Made by a program: the position numbers and the translations under genes. This document shows, one piece after another, positions 1-10,673 of a DNA stretch of 64,000 nt. The notes under the pieces were generated by a model. The model was not told where the DNA came from, searched no databases, and saw nothing but the letters and a program-made list of their open reading frames with translations. Source of the stretch: Azorinus chamasolen (Eukaryota; Mollusca; Bivalvia; Cardiida; Solecurtidae); contig OY755252.1 in assembly GCA_963576725.1 (NCBI GenBank), positions 52,601,059 to 52,665,058 on the forward strand, read 5' to 3'. Every line of letters starts with the position of its first letter. The stretch's first letter is position 1.

Positions 1-720
1 TGTCACATCGTGCAATGCTTGTGAATAAAACCCTGAACAAAATAGTGTCACATCGTGCAATGCTTGTGAATAAAACCCTGAACAAAATAGTGTCACATCG
101 TGCAATGCTTGTGAATAAAACTATGAACAAAATAGTGTCACATCGTGCAATGCTTGTGAATAAAACTATGAACAAAATAGTGTCACATCGTGCAATGCTT
201 GTGAATAAAACCCTGAACAAAATAGTGTCACATCGTGCAATGCTTGTGAATAAAACCCTGAACAAAATAGTGTCACATCGTGCAATGCTTGTGAATAAAA
301 CTATGAACAAAATAGTGTCACATCGTGCAATGCTTGTGAATAAAACCCTGAACAAAATAGTGTCACATCGTGCAATGCTTGTGAATAAAACCCTGAACAA
401 AATAGTGTCACATCGTGCAATGCTTGTGAATAAAACTATGAACAAAATAGTGTCACATCGTGCAATGCTTGTGAATAATACCCTGAACAAAATAGTGTCA
501 CATCGTGCAATGCTTGTGAATAAAACTATGAACAAAATAGTGTCACATCGTGCAATGCTTGTGAATAAAACCCTGAACAAAATAGTGTCACATCGTGCAA
601 TGCTTGTGAATAAAACTATGAACAAAATAGTGTCACATCGTGCAATGCTTGTGAATAAAACTCTGAACAAAATAGTGTCACATCGTGCAATGCTTGTGAA
701 TAAAACTATGAACAAAATAG
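1..720. repeat. 45-bp minisatellite, 16 units
   Basis: A 45-bp unit is repeated 16 times and probably continues left of the window. Units differ mainly at one site, CCCTG versus CTATG, in mixed order. Because 45 is divisible by three and the + strand frame has no stop, the array reads as a 15-residue repeat (MLVNKTLNKIVSHRA) for 238 codons. There is no initiation context, splice site or recognisable domain, so I read it as non-coding satellite. Confidence 0.95.
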
Positions 721-980
721 TTAACCCTTGATCCCTTTACCCCAGGTAAGAACAATTATATAATGAATATTAATCAGATGTATATGCTTAATTAGCCAGA
801 TTATAGTTCATGTCGATGGCACATATAGCTCGAACAATTTGACCTGGGCCCTGACCTACTTAAAACGCATAAATAAAAAACCGTAACATTGCACGGGTTT
901 ATCGTCTGCTCGTGTCCCGGTAAGCAACTATGCGTGGACACACTCGTGCGTGTATGGTTTACGTATGCACGGGTTAATTT
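721..980. other. unannotated spacer
   Basis: This AT-rich stretch lies between the minisatellite and the LINE fragment. I see no gene, RNA or clear repeat boundary in it. Confidence 0.5.
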
Positions 981-984
981 CAGC

Positions 985-2056
985 GAGAATAGACTTCACG
1001 ATTTACCGGTGGTCAAGTTAGTACCCGTAAAATGGAAAAGATCCAGGAGAGGGCCTTGAGATTCATATATAATGATTTCACTTCTCCTCTCCAGGATCTT
1101 TTAACAGCTAAAAACAGAAACTTTCTACATATTAGCAGGATTAAATTGATGGCTGAAGAAGTTTTTAAAATTATAAATAAAATATCTCCAGAATACCTTC
1201 AGGATCTTTTTCAACTAAAAAATTCCTCTTATAATTTCAGGAAAGAGAAGCTTACCTCAGTCCCAAGGGTCAAAGGTACCAGGTTTGGGCTCAGGTCATT
1301 CAGATATGAGGCTGCCCGGGTGTGGAACGGCCTCCCGAATGAAATCAGAACTGCTGAGTCATTCCCCTTATTTCGGAGGCTGTTGCGCACTTGGACTGGT
1401 GACATATGTGGATGCCCTGTATGCTCTACCTAATTATGTGCTTACCCTGTCAATACTTATATTTTGCTTATTCTTTGGTTTTATCTGCTGGCATGTTTTT
1501 AGTTTTATCTTATGCTTGTTTCTTGGTTCTAGAACCTGCTTGAAGTCAGCTTTAGTTTTTCGTTTTTTAGTTTTAAAACTGCATGTTTTGCAATCAATTT
1601 TTATTTCTAAACTGATTTTATTTACATTTAAAAAAAGGACATTTTGTTCCTTCCAAAGGTTTTTCGTTTTTAAATCTCTACAGACTGACCAGATCCAGAT
1701 TGGACAGCTCTCGAATAAGCTGTCTGATCGAGATATGATCTAGTTTGCTGAAGGGTGCTCTAGTCAACTAAAGGGATCTAATTTATTATATTTCTTTTAT
1801 TCGCAACCAAAAATTCAATATAATAGATCTAGCTGTGATAGCTTCATACTAATGTAAATACTGTGATACTGTCTTATATAAGCATGCTGTATGTGATACT
1901 TTTCTATGTGCATGACTGCATGTTCATACTTTTTATTTTGTCGTTTTTGTTTTTCTACCATTGTTTTGTCGGAATAAAAGCCCATCAGGGCTTATGTTAT
2001 TATGTTATGAACATCCGACCTTAAATAAAACTTGTCTGTCTGTCTGTCTGTCTGTG
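985..2056 (+). mobile_element. 3' end of a non-LTR retrotransposon (jockey/CR1-like LINE)
   Basis: The 5'-truncated fragment carries the C-terminal part of a reverse transcriptase ORF, about 600 bp of 3' untranslated sequence, and a terminal TGTC microsatellite (about 2033-2056). A short simple repeat as 3' tail is characteristic of CR1/jockey-like LINEs. The fragment faces the same way as the host gene, about 8 kb upstream of it. The left boundary is uncertain. Confidence 0.8.
1032..1433 (+). pseudogene. C-terminal fragment of LINE reverse transcriptase ORF2
   Basis: About 133 codons are open, and the frame continues a little upstream of the first ATG to a stop near 990. The sequence begins with KIQERALRFIYND, has an FRYEAARVWNGLP block about two-thirds along, and ends WTGDICGCPVCST. 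These match the conserved tail of jockey/CR1-type ORF2 proteins, including the terminal cysteine cluster. The polymerase core (FADD box) and endonuclease are absent, so this is a dead 5'-truncated copy. Confidence 0.8.
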
Positions 2057-2540
2057 GAGTTTTTATTTATACAGCGTTATCTCTCTCATTATGTATTCTG
2101 CATAAAGGTGAGGGTCCAGGTCAAATTGTTCGACCTATAAACACATGCAAATTTGGAAATGGCTGAAACTATTGAATCAGATCTATATAATTCCATAAGC
2201 AAACATAGCAGACCCTGATCAGACGTACGGCTCCTATGTAGTCCTGTATCTGGATCCAGTCATTGCACAATCCAGTTGTCATCTCCATTTTGTAGCAATG
2301 TTCAAAGCTTAATTTTCTTTATACATTTATCTTGAGAAGTACAGTCAGAGTGTCAAACAGTTTTGATTCTGGAGAATATTCATGATAAGAAGAGTAACAG
2401 TAATTGTGTTGCTTATTCACTACGCATCATATTCCAGCCAACGACAATTTAGTACTGCTGATATATCCATACCTATGTTGTCATTGGTCTTTGATATATC
2501 TAACACAATCACTTACAAGTGTGAAAATATAAGTACCATT
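2057..2540. other. unannotated spacer with decayed MITE pieces
   Basis: Around 2150-2270 are degraded words of the TTAACCC MITE, including 'gcagaccctgatcagacg'. I see no coding region. The short open frame at 2382-2588 has no family signature. Confidence 0.4.
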
Positions 2541-2741
2541 CAGGTGCGGATCCAGGATTTCAGATTAGGGGGGAGGGGGGGGGCGTAGAATTTTTTTTTT
2601 TTTATAATTGGGTGAGGGAAATAAAAAAAAACCTCAGATTAAATCATTGTTATTATAGAATAGTACTAAAAAAGTTTGTTTGGGCAATTTTAGGGGGGGG
2701 GGGGGGTTACGCCGGCTCCGCCCCTCTAAATCCGCGCCTGT
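2541..2741. mobile_element. short hAT-like MITE with G-rich stretches
   Basis: The left end CAGGTGCGGATCCAGG and the right end CTAAATCCGCGCCTG are imperfect inverted repeats of each other (12 of the outer 14 positions). CAGG...CCTG ends are typical of hAT-derived MITEs. The interior has two poly-G runs (about 2569-2582 and 2692-2706) and a poly-T run. I could not find a clean 8-bp target duplication, so the superfamily is tentative. Confidence 0.6.
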
Positions 2742-3370
2742 CATTTATCAATATAATGTTTATGAATACACAACCAGCCATTATAAATGAAGTTATGAAA
2801 AATATAATGGTCACGTGATTTGCTATATAAAAATCATAAATAGCCATTTTTCAGCTAAATAGACTGAGATAAAAAAAAAAATATCATAAAAAATATAATG
2901 TGAGTCTAAATTGGCCCGGTAAATATATCGCCGACAAATTCGTTGAAGTTTTCGAGTAATGTTTCTGATTTAGCCATATCCATTCTTGAAATATCGTTAT
3001 TTCCGGTTTCTGTTTTCTACCAGGCGGATTTGAAGAAAAAATAGAGAAAGTCATTAAAAGGCGCTTGACAATCAACTAAAATCCTAAAATTGTCTATATT
3101 CGAGGTATTTAAACCAATACCTTTTGAACTGGTTCTGTTATTTTAGACAGGAATACTAACACTGGAATCGCAAGTGAGCTGCTATTGTAGCGCTTCACAC
3201 TCCAATCAGATTGGTTCTGCTTGGGTATTCCAAGTATGTTGGAATGTATGATAGAAATTGTATGCCTGACTATATTGGGATAATAATGTTACAAATTGAC
3301 TGGTACAGCATTTAGAATATTTGCATGCTAACTTTTAACAGGGACAAAACCAAAGTACTCAGCAGGACAA
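2742..3370. other. unannotated spacer
   Basis: Low-complexity AT-rich sequence. No gene or repeat boundary is recognised; the 63-codon minus-strand frame near 2884-3075 has no family signature. Confidence 0.4.
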
Positions 3371-3404
3371 AATTCTTCTTCTTTTTCCGGATTGAATCTA
3401 CTTC

Positions 3405-3545
3405 GGCCAGAGCAACAGATAAAGGTGCGTACACAAATACTAAAATCATCATTTCCCCCATCAAACCTTATGTTGCGACTACTCTTTAGAATGTTCAGTG
3501 TTCCCGTTTACGTCGTAATCATATCTAAATACGCACCAAAAATCG
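3405..3545 (+). repeat. partial copy of the 'AACAGATAAAGGTGC' interspersed element
   Basis: The block starting AGCAACAGATAAAGGTGC and containing ACCACTCTTTAGAA-like sequence recurs at 18080-18480 and 39080-39225. There it continues into an inverted repeat of itself, so it is half of a foldback MITE. This copy is diverged. Confidence 0.6.
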
Positions 3546-3883
3546 TTGGAACGCAAAATAGTCAAGTACGTTGCGTCCATGGGACGCAAGATCAATGATC
3601 GAAATTCTACCGATTTAAATGAATCCAGGTGAATTAACAACTGAAACTCGGTCTTACATCAATCCGGATCAATAAACAAAGTGAATCTCACTCTGTTTTC
3701 TTGACATTTATTTCCGAAATTGCAACGCATCTATTAATATCGAGTCCTGGGTTATTCCAGGTACGTAGGAGGGCACCTGCATTGACTGGTTACAATTTCC
3801 ACCCTAATGTCAGCATCTAAAATTATGTAATTCTACGAGAACCGTTCTGTCGTGTAGTAATGACATTTGGGTGCTGAAAAAAG

Positions 3884-3962
3884 ATGGCGTTTGCTAGTAA
3901 AAAGTTGAACACGCCAGGAACTTTAAAGCGTTATGGGTGCAAGACCAAGAGTTTAAAGACTT
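3884..3962 (+). other. possible orphan coding exon with consensus donor
   Basis: An ATG in strong context (aagATGgcg) opens 26 codons (MAFASKKLNTPGTLKRYGCK and a few more residues) and runs into a perfect GTAAGT donor at 3963. Without splicing it stops at 3968-3970. It could be the first exon of a decayed gene or part of a transposase ORF. I found no downstream partner exon, and it is about 6.3 kb from the TDRD7-like start. I do not recognise the peptide. Confidence 0.25.
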
Positions 3963-4422
3963 GTAAGTAAATGATGATAGCCCTGAAACAATAGCATTAC
4001 CGTGTGATGCTTTTTATGCACTGAAAATGAAGTGAAAACTGCTTTTACGTACCAGCGGATACAGTGATGCTCAGCTCAGTTCACTCAAACGATGCTCATC
4101 GTCGTGCACTTCAAATCAAAGCATCAAGAAATACCGTATTATAATACAGTGCTTGTAACACTTATCTTTTTGATGTTAAATGATACATACAGTGTAAGTC
4201 TTAAATAGTTTTACCCCTTTACATTTAGTGGTGCAAAACATCTCCATTACAAAAGCAGGAGTGAAATTATCTGGGACTCAGTTGTATTTGCTTGGGACGC
4301 AACTTTTGCTGATGACCTGGGTCCCAGGGACTCGGTAAAATTCAATCCTAATGAGAACACTGATGTTCTCTCCGAGACCAAAGTTGCCCGACGCATCCAC
4401 ACCCCGCGGAAACACCCTCCCA

Positions 4423-4580
4423 TTTATGATCGAAGTATGCAAAACAAACCTAAAACTATCTATTTGTATTCCAAACCACATCGAAACACAAGAAAAACAC
4501 GACCCGAAAAAAAATTCCTTGGGTGGTTTGGGATACAAAATAGATAGTTTTAGGTTTGTTTTGCATACTTCGATCATAAA
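4423..4580. repeat. 57-bp-arm inverted repeat (hairpin)
   Basis: The arms 4423-4479 and 4523-4580 are reverse complements with one indel and one or two substitutions, around a loop of about 43 bp. Weaker complementarity continues outward through C-rich and G-rich flanks (about 4400 and 4582-4602). This is probably a foldback MITE core; it accounts for the mirror-image open frames on both strands here. Confidence 0.85.
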
Positions 4581-4609
4581 AGGGGGAGGGGGGGGGGGGT
4601 GTGTAAATC

Positions 4610-5285
4610 TGCACTTTCGTGGTAATTATTGTATATACCGGTATTATAATTCAAACAACAACTGACCTCAGATACGCTAATAAATCCACACTGCAACCTA
4701 AACTGTTGTGGTCATGTGATGTGAGAGTATACACACAAGTGCCATATAGTGGTTACTGTAAGTGCTACGGAAAAGGCTTAAGTGGATTAAAAGCAACCAA
4801 AAAATAACTGACTTCGGAAGTTTTCTTGTCAGGTACATAGATTTAATACATATTTAGGTTCTACTGCATGTTTTATTTAAGAATTATGTCATATTTTAGA
4901 AGAAAATCCAACCTGACAGGAAGATTAGGTGTGTAATGTGGAATATCCTAACCTAAATCTGAGTTTTAACGCCTGTATACTCTGTCGGGATATCGTTAAA
5001 ACCAAAAGTAGCTGGATATCACCATTGTGATACACAAATGTGAACTAACCCTGGAAGTACACAAACTTGTTTGCATTCGAGCAAAAGTTGCAAACATTAA
5101 AGTGTGTCTCAGTTCGTAGGACATGGGTCAGAAATGACTCGACGCCATATGACGTTTGTGTGTGGCGCTACTGTTATGACTGTTTTTCTCACATTATTTT
5201 ATCCTTGTCAAACTGGAAGACAACCTTTGATTCTCATTTAAATGACTGGAACAATCTATCAACTTGATAATACTGTCCAGTATTT
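4610..5285. other. unannotated spacer
   Basis: AT-rich sequence. I see no coding region, RNA gene or defined repeat. Confidence 0.4.
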
Positions 5286-5287
5286 TT

Positions 5288-6765
5288 AGCTCGTCTTTTT
5301 CGAAGAAAAGTTGAGCTATTGTGATCACTGTGTCGTAGGCGTCGTTGTCATCATCGTCGTCAACGTGCAAAATCTTATGTAGCTCATTACTCGAAAAGTA
5401 TAAGAGGTATCAACATGAAACTTCATAGGTTAGTAGATCTCATTGAGGGGAAGGCCACTACATAAGAACTCTTGATTTCAAAATATATTTGTTATGGCCC
5501 TTTATTATTAGCTCACCAGAGCACAAAGTGCTCAGGGTGAGCTTTTGTGATCGCCTGATGTCTATCGTCCGTCTGCGTTTGTCATGCGTCGTCAACAATT
5601 TGAACCTCTAAAAATCTTCTCCTCTGAATCTACAGGGTTCTCAGCTTTCATCTTTAGCACATAGCATCACCTATAGGTCCTCTACAAAAGTTATATAAAT
5701 TATGCCCCTGGAGTCAAAATTGGCCCCGCACCAGGGGTGGTCAGTTTTCAATAGAAACATATAGTGAAAACTTTGAAAATCTTCTCCTCTGAAACTGGAA
5801 GGTTATCAGCTTTCATATTTGGCACATAGCATCATGTTCAGGCCCTCTACAAAAGTTATATAAATCTTGCCCCTGGGGTCAAAATTGGCCCGCCACAGGG
5901 GTGCCTTGTTTTCTATAGAAACATATAGTAAAACTTTGAATATCTTCTTCTCTGAAACTGGAAGGTTCTCAGCTTCCATATTTGGAACATGGCATCATGT
6001 TCAGGTCCTCTACAAAAGTTATATAAATTATGCCCCTGGGGTTAAAATTGGACCCGCGCCAGGGATAGACAGTTTTCAATAGAAACAAATAGTGAAAACT
6101 TTGAAAATCTTCTCCTCTGAATCTACAGGGTTCTCAGCTTTCATATTTAGCACATAGCATCATGTTCAGGTACTCTACAAAAGTTATATAAATTATTCCC
6201 CTGGGGTCAAAATTGGCTCCACTCCAGGGGTGGTCAGTTTTCAATAGAAACATATAGTGAAAACTTCTCCTCTGAAACTGGAAGGTTCTCAGCTTTCATA
6301 TTTGGCACATAGCATCATGTTTAAGTCCTCTTCAAAAGTTAAATAAATTATGCCCCTGGGGTCAAAATTGGCCCCGCCCCAGGGTCGGCTAGTTTTCTAT
6401 AGAAACATAGTGAAAACTTTGAAAATCTTCTCTTCTGATTGTCTGGTGAGCGCTTCAGGGCCATTTGGGACCTCTTGTTAACTTAGAATTTTTGGTTAAG
6501 GTTTTTGTTAAAGTCCACTTATTTACATTGTGCTTTGGGATAAAGCTTTGAAACTTGGAACACTTGTGCACCATCACAAGCTTCATCTGTAGGTAAGAGT
6601 GCACAACTCTGTCAAGCATTTTGACAGAATTGTGACCCTTTTTAACTTAGATTTTTTTTCTAAATTTTCTAGTATCATTGGACACCATTTTAGTCCACTA
6701 TCAAGCATTTTTACACTAACAATACTGAGAATAGTCGAGCATGCTGTCCTGTGACAGCTCTTGTT
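5288..6765 (+). mobile_element. Helentron-like element G, host of a nested element
   Basis: The 5' end is an imperfect palindrome (AGCTCGTC...GTTGAGCT), followed by a GTCGT-rich tract. The 3' end (about 6730-6765) repeats the 5' sequence inverted (GTCGAGC), then forms a hairpin GCTGTCCTGTGACAGC and ends TCTTGTT. The middle is split by a complete AGCTCACC-family element at 5510-6479. Confidence 0.7.
5510..6479 (+). mobile_element. AGCTCACC-family Helentron-like element, copy 1 (nested)
   Basis: It begins with AGCTCACCAGAGCAC, which folds back on the following GTGCTC...GGTGAGCT. It then has about six degenerate tandem units of about 130-140 bp, each containing 'cctctacaaaagttatataa' and 'gtcaaaattggcc'. 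It ends TCTGGTGAGCGC, an inverted copy of the 5' end, plus a hairpin around AGGGCCATTTGGGACCT and then CTTGTT. No transposase is encoded. Confidence 0.8.
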
Positions 6766-7734
6766 ATACCCCCACCACCTGTGGAATCACCTTGTCCGTC
6801 CGTCGGTCGTCCGTAACTCGCGTTTTTCCGGGACATTTGCTTTTTCTTGAAAACCATTTTTGATACCACCTTCAAACTTTATACATAGTATAAGTGTTAT
6901 GTGGGGACAGTCTTCTCCATGTATTATTTGTTATAACTAAAACTGTCACCTAAACTTAACTTCTCAAGTATTGTAGACACAACTGTGAAACTTTATATAT
7001 TGATAGAGGGTGATAAGAGGATGTGCAGTCAACAAGGGTTGTAAATCGAAATTCATTTTCGAGGGAGTTATTCCCCTTAGTTAGTTACTTTTCAGAGCAA
7101 TACTTTGTCCATTTTTGAGGGAGTTATTCCCCTTAGTTAGTTACTTTTCAGAAGCAATACTTTGTCCGGAGTATAACTTCTCAAGTATTGTAGTCACAAC
7201 TGTGAAACTTTATGTATGGATAGAGGGTAATGAGAGGATGTGCAGTTAACAAAGGTTGTAATTCTAAATTCATTTTAAGGGAGTTATTCCCCTTTGTTAC
7301 TTTTCAGAAACAATTTTTTGTCTGGAGCATAACTTCTCAAGTATTGTAGGTACAACTGTGAAACTTTATATATGGATAGAGGGTGAGGAGAGGATGTGTA
7401 GTCAACAAGGACTGCAACTCTGAACTCAGTTTTGAGGGATTAGTTCCCCTTTGTTACTTTTCTTAAGTATGGTTTTGTCCAGAGCATAACTTCTCAAGTA
7501 CTACTTCTAGATTTCTTCACCATTGAACCTCAGATTTTGCATATGCATTTATAATGATGTGTAGATGTGTGTGACATAAGTTTGATGCGAGTCAGTCCTT
7601 GACTGGACTTTAAAAAAGTTCTTCCTGCAAGTGTGGATGAAAGGATTATTGAACTGTTGCCTTTTGTGTTGAAGTCATTGGATCTTTTGAGAAGGTGGTA
7701 GGTGGGGGTATCAATCACCTTTAGTGATAGTTCT
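6766..7734 (+). mobile_element. Helentron-like element H (TACCCCC family)
   Basis: It starts ATACCCCCACCACC followed by a CCGTCCGTCGGTCG tract and has three degenerate tandem units of about 150 bp containing 'gagttattcccctt'. It ends GGTGGGGGTATC (inverted 5' end) plus the hairpin ATCACCTTTAGTGAT. The same 3' hairpin occurs at 27295 and 40980. It directly abuts element G. Confidence 0.7.
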
Positions 7735-8040
7735 GCATGTAGTTTTATTTGTTATAACTAAAACTGTCACCTAAACTGTAAGTTGTAATAACAGAGCAGT
7801 AGATAAAGGAGTATTAAGGAAATCTATGAGGGAAGTTATAAAAATAATGACAATAGCTCCATTGTATAGAAATTTGACCCACAAGAATCTTGTGCTTAAC
7901 CCATTTCCACTTACTCTAGTTTTAGACCTAACCTCTGAAAAAATATACCAAAAATGAATATTTTCTCTAGAGAAAAGGAATTTTTTTAGAATTTTGTACA
8001 CTGGAGTTTTGAAACCATTCTGAAACCATCTCCTTTGGGG
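7735..8040. other. unannotated spacer
   Basis: The first part repeats words of element H ('ttgttataactaaaactgtc'). The rest shows no gene. Confidence 0.35.
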
Positions 8041-8289
8041 CAAATGCTCTGTAATTTACCAGAAAGGTTTCAAAAAGTGACTTTTACAGAGGCAGCAAAC
8101 GGTGTCAATATGCGGGAATGGATTAAAGAGGATTATACATGAATAAAGTCTTTATTACTGTACAGAATCTTATTGAAAACTATGGTATGACCGTATCATT
8201 TTAAAGATATTAAGTTTTGTACCAGGTGTAGTCCTTTACACTTTAGCAAAATAAATGTAGCTATGAAAAGTGAACAAAAATTTAGAATC

Positions 8290-9425
8290 AGGGCATCTAT
8301 TAAAGTATGTTGTTCTTTAGGAATACCTGCAAGACAGATTTTCAATGAACTGCATACTTCATGCAGCATCTGCAGCATCAGAGAAAACTATTTAGAGGAT
8401 GGATACGTAAATTTAAAAATGGTAGAGCTGTGCTTATAGGCACGTCCTGGCCGGCCTAAAACGACAGTGATGTCAAAGAACATCACTGCAGTTAGAGGTC
8501 TGATTGATGAAGACACTTGGTACATGGTGTCAGATATAGCTTCTTGGCATAGCAATGGGGAAAACTTATGAGATTCTTACCAAGCACTTGGATTTAAGAA
8601 AGGAATGCACACAATGGGTGTGTCATATATGTTAATATCACTGTAATAAAGGCCAATAGGGTCAAATGTGCTAAAGAAATGCTGAAAAAGTTCTCGTCTT
8701 TAGATAATCACAAACTATCACAGCTCCTAACAGGAGATGAGACCTGGATATGTTTTAATGAGCCACAATGTACAATGGAAGTGTTTAATTATAGACCAGT
8801 AATTGCAAAAAGAACGATAAGTGTCAAAAAGGTCTTATAATATTCAATATTTTTTAACTCAAATGGTACTGTTGTACAAATTCCTACGCCATCTGGACAG
8901 TCTGTCACTGGAAAGTTTTATAGGGACAAAGTACTGAAAGCTGTTAATCGAAAAAAATATGAAATATTGCGTCCTAGTACTGGTCTTTGCGGCTTCCGAC
9001 TGATCCGTGACAATGCTGCAGATCACAAAAGTGCCATCATCCAAAGTTTTCTGCATGATGAAAATGTAATACAAACAGTCACCCAGCTTATTTGCCCAAT
9101 CTAAGTCATTGTGACTTTTTTGCCTTCCCCAGGCTGAAAAAGATGCTGGCTAGGTGTTTCCCTCTTGGATTTGTTAGCTATGGAAGTGTGTGGAAGTCTG
9201 GGGCAAATAATTTGAGGAGATAAACTAAACTTGAAATCTAAACAAATACTATGTACCAGATTCATGCACAATTGTCATTATTTTTAGAACAGCTCTCATA
9301 AAAAAAATCAGTGATCGGCCAGGACCTATGAAACAGTGGGGACAAATTCTCACTGGGCCTGAAAAGTTGGACAACATCGTGCTATATTATGACTGGTTTA
9401 CCAAATGCCTTCCTGCAGGTAATTA
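8290..9425 (+). pseudogene. decayed mariner (D,D34D) transposase
   Basis: Across frameshifts and stops, + strand segments match the mariner order: an N-terminal helix-turn-helix remnant RGWIRKFKNGRAVL near 8390-8440; a PGRPKTTV-like linker near 8450; the first catalytic block TGDETWI near 8732; the second IRDNAADHKS near 9005; and the third HPAYLPNLSHCDFFAFPR, then LKKMLA, near 9082-9150. After a one-base frame correction the last two aspartates sit 34 residues apart, as in mariners. A YYDWFTKCLPAG tail near 9390 fits the C-terminus. No terminal inverted repeats were identified. Confidence 0.8.
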
Positions 9426-9439
9426 TTTACGATAACAAT

Positions 9440-10040
9440 TACAGAACTACTGTTCATTTCAATTTACTTTGTCACTGAATTTGAATCGATTTTTTTTTCA
9501 TTTCTTACCGGATTGAGATCAAATTTAAACCACTTGTGTCATCGTTTTTCAGGAACTCGGTGTCTTAGTTTCCTTTGAATCCATCTTTAAATTAAGATTT
9601 TATGCATAAAAACAATGTTTTCCCATTGTAAACTTGTTCATTTCAAATTGCAAATGGCGGACGATTGACGTCAAGTGGAACGTTTGAATTTAACTGTTGG
9701 TAATTATAGCTCTTAAAAGTCATACACGGAATTACGTCATTTATTTCATATCAATTGCAATTCACCCCTGTTGAAAAATGATACGCTCCACTATCCATAC
9801 ATACGGTGGCCATTTGCAAAGAAACAACTGATCGAATTTGCATGTAGAAAATGCATTTTCGACATTTTCTTCCTTGTTACTGCATGATATTAAGGGATAT
9901 TTAGCATGGGAGTTCCTGAAAAACGATGCGATCAAATGAAGTAGATTTAAGGTCAGTCTGATTCGAAATGAAAAAAAATCTCGATTTAAATTCAGTGACA
10001 AAGTAAATTGAAATGGACAGTAGTTGAGTTTGGCTTCCAG
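9440..10040. mobile_element. foldback element with long imperfect inverted repeats
   Basis: The left arm from about 9440 (CATTTCAATTTACTTTGTCA) is matched in reverse complement near 9998-10017. Complementarity continues inward through GTTTTTCAGGAACTC (about 9545 and 9910) to CAAATGGC near 9651 and GCCATTTG near 9810. The whole behaves as a palindrome of about 600 bp. It ends about 250 bp upstream of the TDRD7-like start codon, so it may form part of the promoter region or 5' UTR. Confidence 0.7.
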
Positions 10041-10295
10041 ACAGCATGAGAATATCTTACCCGTGAGAATGACGCCTGCACAAGTATTTGCCCCAAGAGA
10101 TTTTGCCGGTGATAATTGCCGCAACTAGGTGTTTTTATGTGACTCATATTTTTTTAGAAACAATGTCGCCCTCGGCAGATAACTGGTTTTCTATATAGTT
10201 GTACCAGATAGGGTTTGACTGAGATATGTTGATAGATTAATGTCTGATCTACATTTCTGATAATGAATTGTAGGCTGATTGATAGTATTAGGAGG
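10041..10295 (+). promoter_or_regulatory. presumed 5' UTR / promoter-proximal region of the TDRD7-like gene
   Basis: This stretch separates the foldback element from the chosen start codon. An in-frame TGA at 10245-10247 closes the frame upstream. An in-frame ATG at 10263 would add 11 residues. No TATA box is convincing, and an upstream non-coding exon spliced near 10273 (ttgtag) cannot be excluded. Confidence 0.3.
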
Positions 10296-10389
10296 ATGGA
10301 GGACAATCCTGAGCTAAAGATGGTGAAGTCCATGCTGCGGTCTGTGCTGATCAGTTGTAAAGAAGGCGTTCTAGCAGCCACACTACAGA
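10296..10389 (+). CDS. TDRD7-like exon 1: start of LOTUS domain 1
   Basis: Codes for residues 1-31 plus one base of codon 32. The sequence MEDNPELKMVKSMLRSVLIS, then CKEGVLAATLQ, is the first helix and turn of a TDRD5/TDRD7 N-terminal LOTUS domain; vertebrate family members also start only a few residues before this helix. I chose the ATG at 10296 because it has A at -3 and G at +4 and fits that family length. The alternative in-frame ATG at 10263 has a weaker context. The donor is a perfect GTGAGT at 10390 (phase 1). Confidence 0.8.
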
Positions 10390-10459
10390 GTGAGTGCCCA
10401 AAATACAATTGGCATTATTTATAATCCTGAAATCATGATCTTGGACAATAATTATTGAT

Positions 10460-10673
10460 CTACCAGTGCCTTTTCGCGCATTTGCAAACAGAAGAAGATC
10501 AGACAGCTCCTGTAGGAGCCGACTGATCAGGATCTGCTGTTTGCCAATGGAATTTGATAGATTTGTTTCATTAGTTTCTAAAATGGCTTCAATGTTCCTC
10601 CTTCCATATTTCATTATAACTATTTTGTCATCAAGAATTTGGACTAAATATAGAACAGGGAAAGGGTTAAGTA
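10460..10673 (-). mobile_element. TTAACCC MITE, diverged copy in intron 1
   Basis: The internal palindrome (GCTCCTGTAGGAGC, about 10506-10519) and a right end GGGAAAGGGTTAA (about 10660-10672) are present, while the left terminus is decayed. The interior resembles the copy at 55302-55552. The mirror open frames on both strands here are by-products of this element. Confidence 0.6.

Noticed and set aside
8859..9074. 71-codon minus-strand frame
   Set aside because: Shadow of the + strand mariner transposase relic.
9277..9421. Open segment between 'atttttag' and 'cag|gtaatt' as a host exon
   Set aside because: It is contiguous with the mariner relic, and its end (YYDWFTKCLPAG) fits a mariner C-terminus better than a TDRD7 5' exon.
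9762..10124. 120-codon minus-strand frame
   Set aside because: It spans the right arm of the foldback element and shows no domain; its length is within chance for this window.
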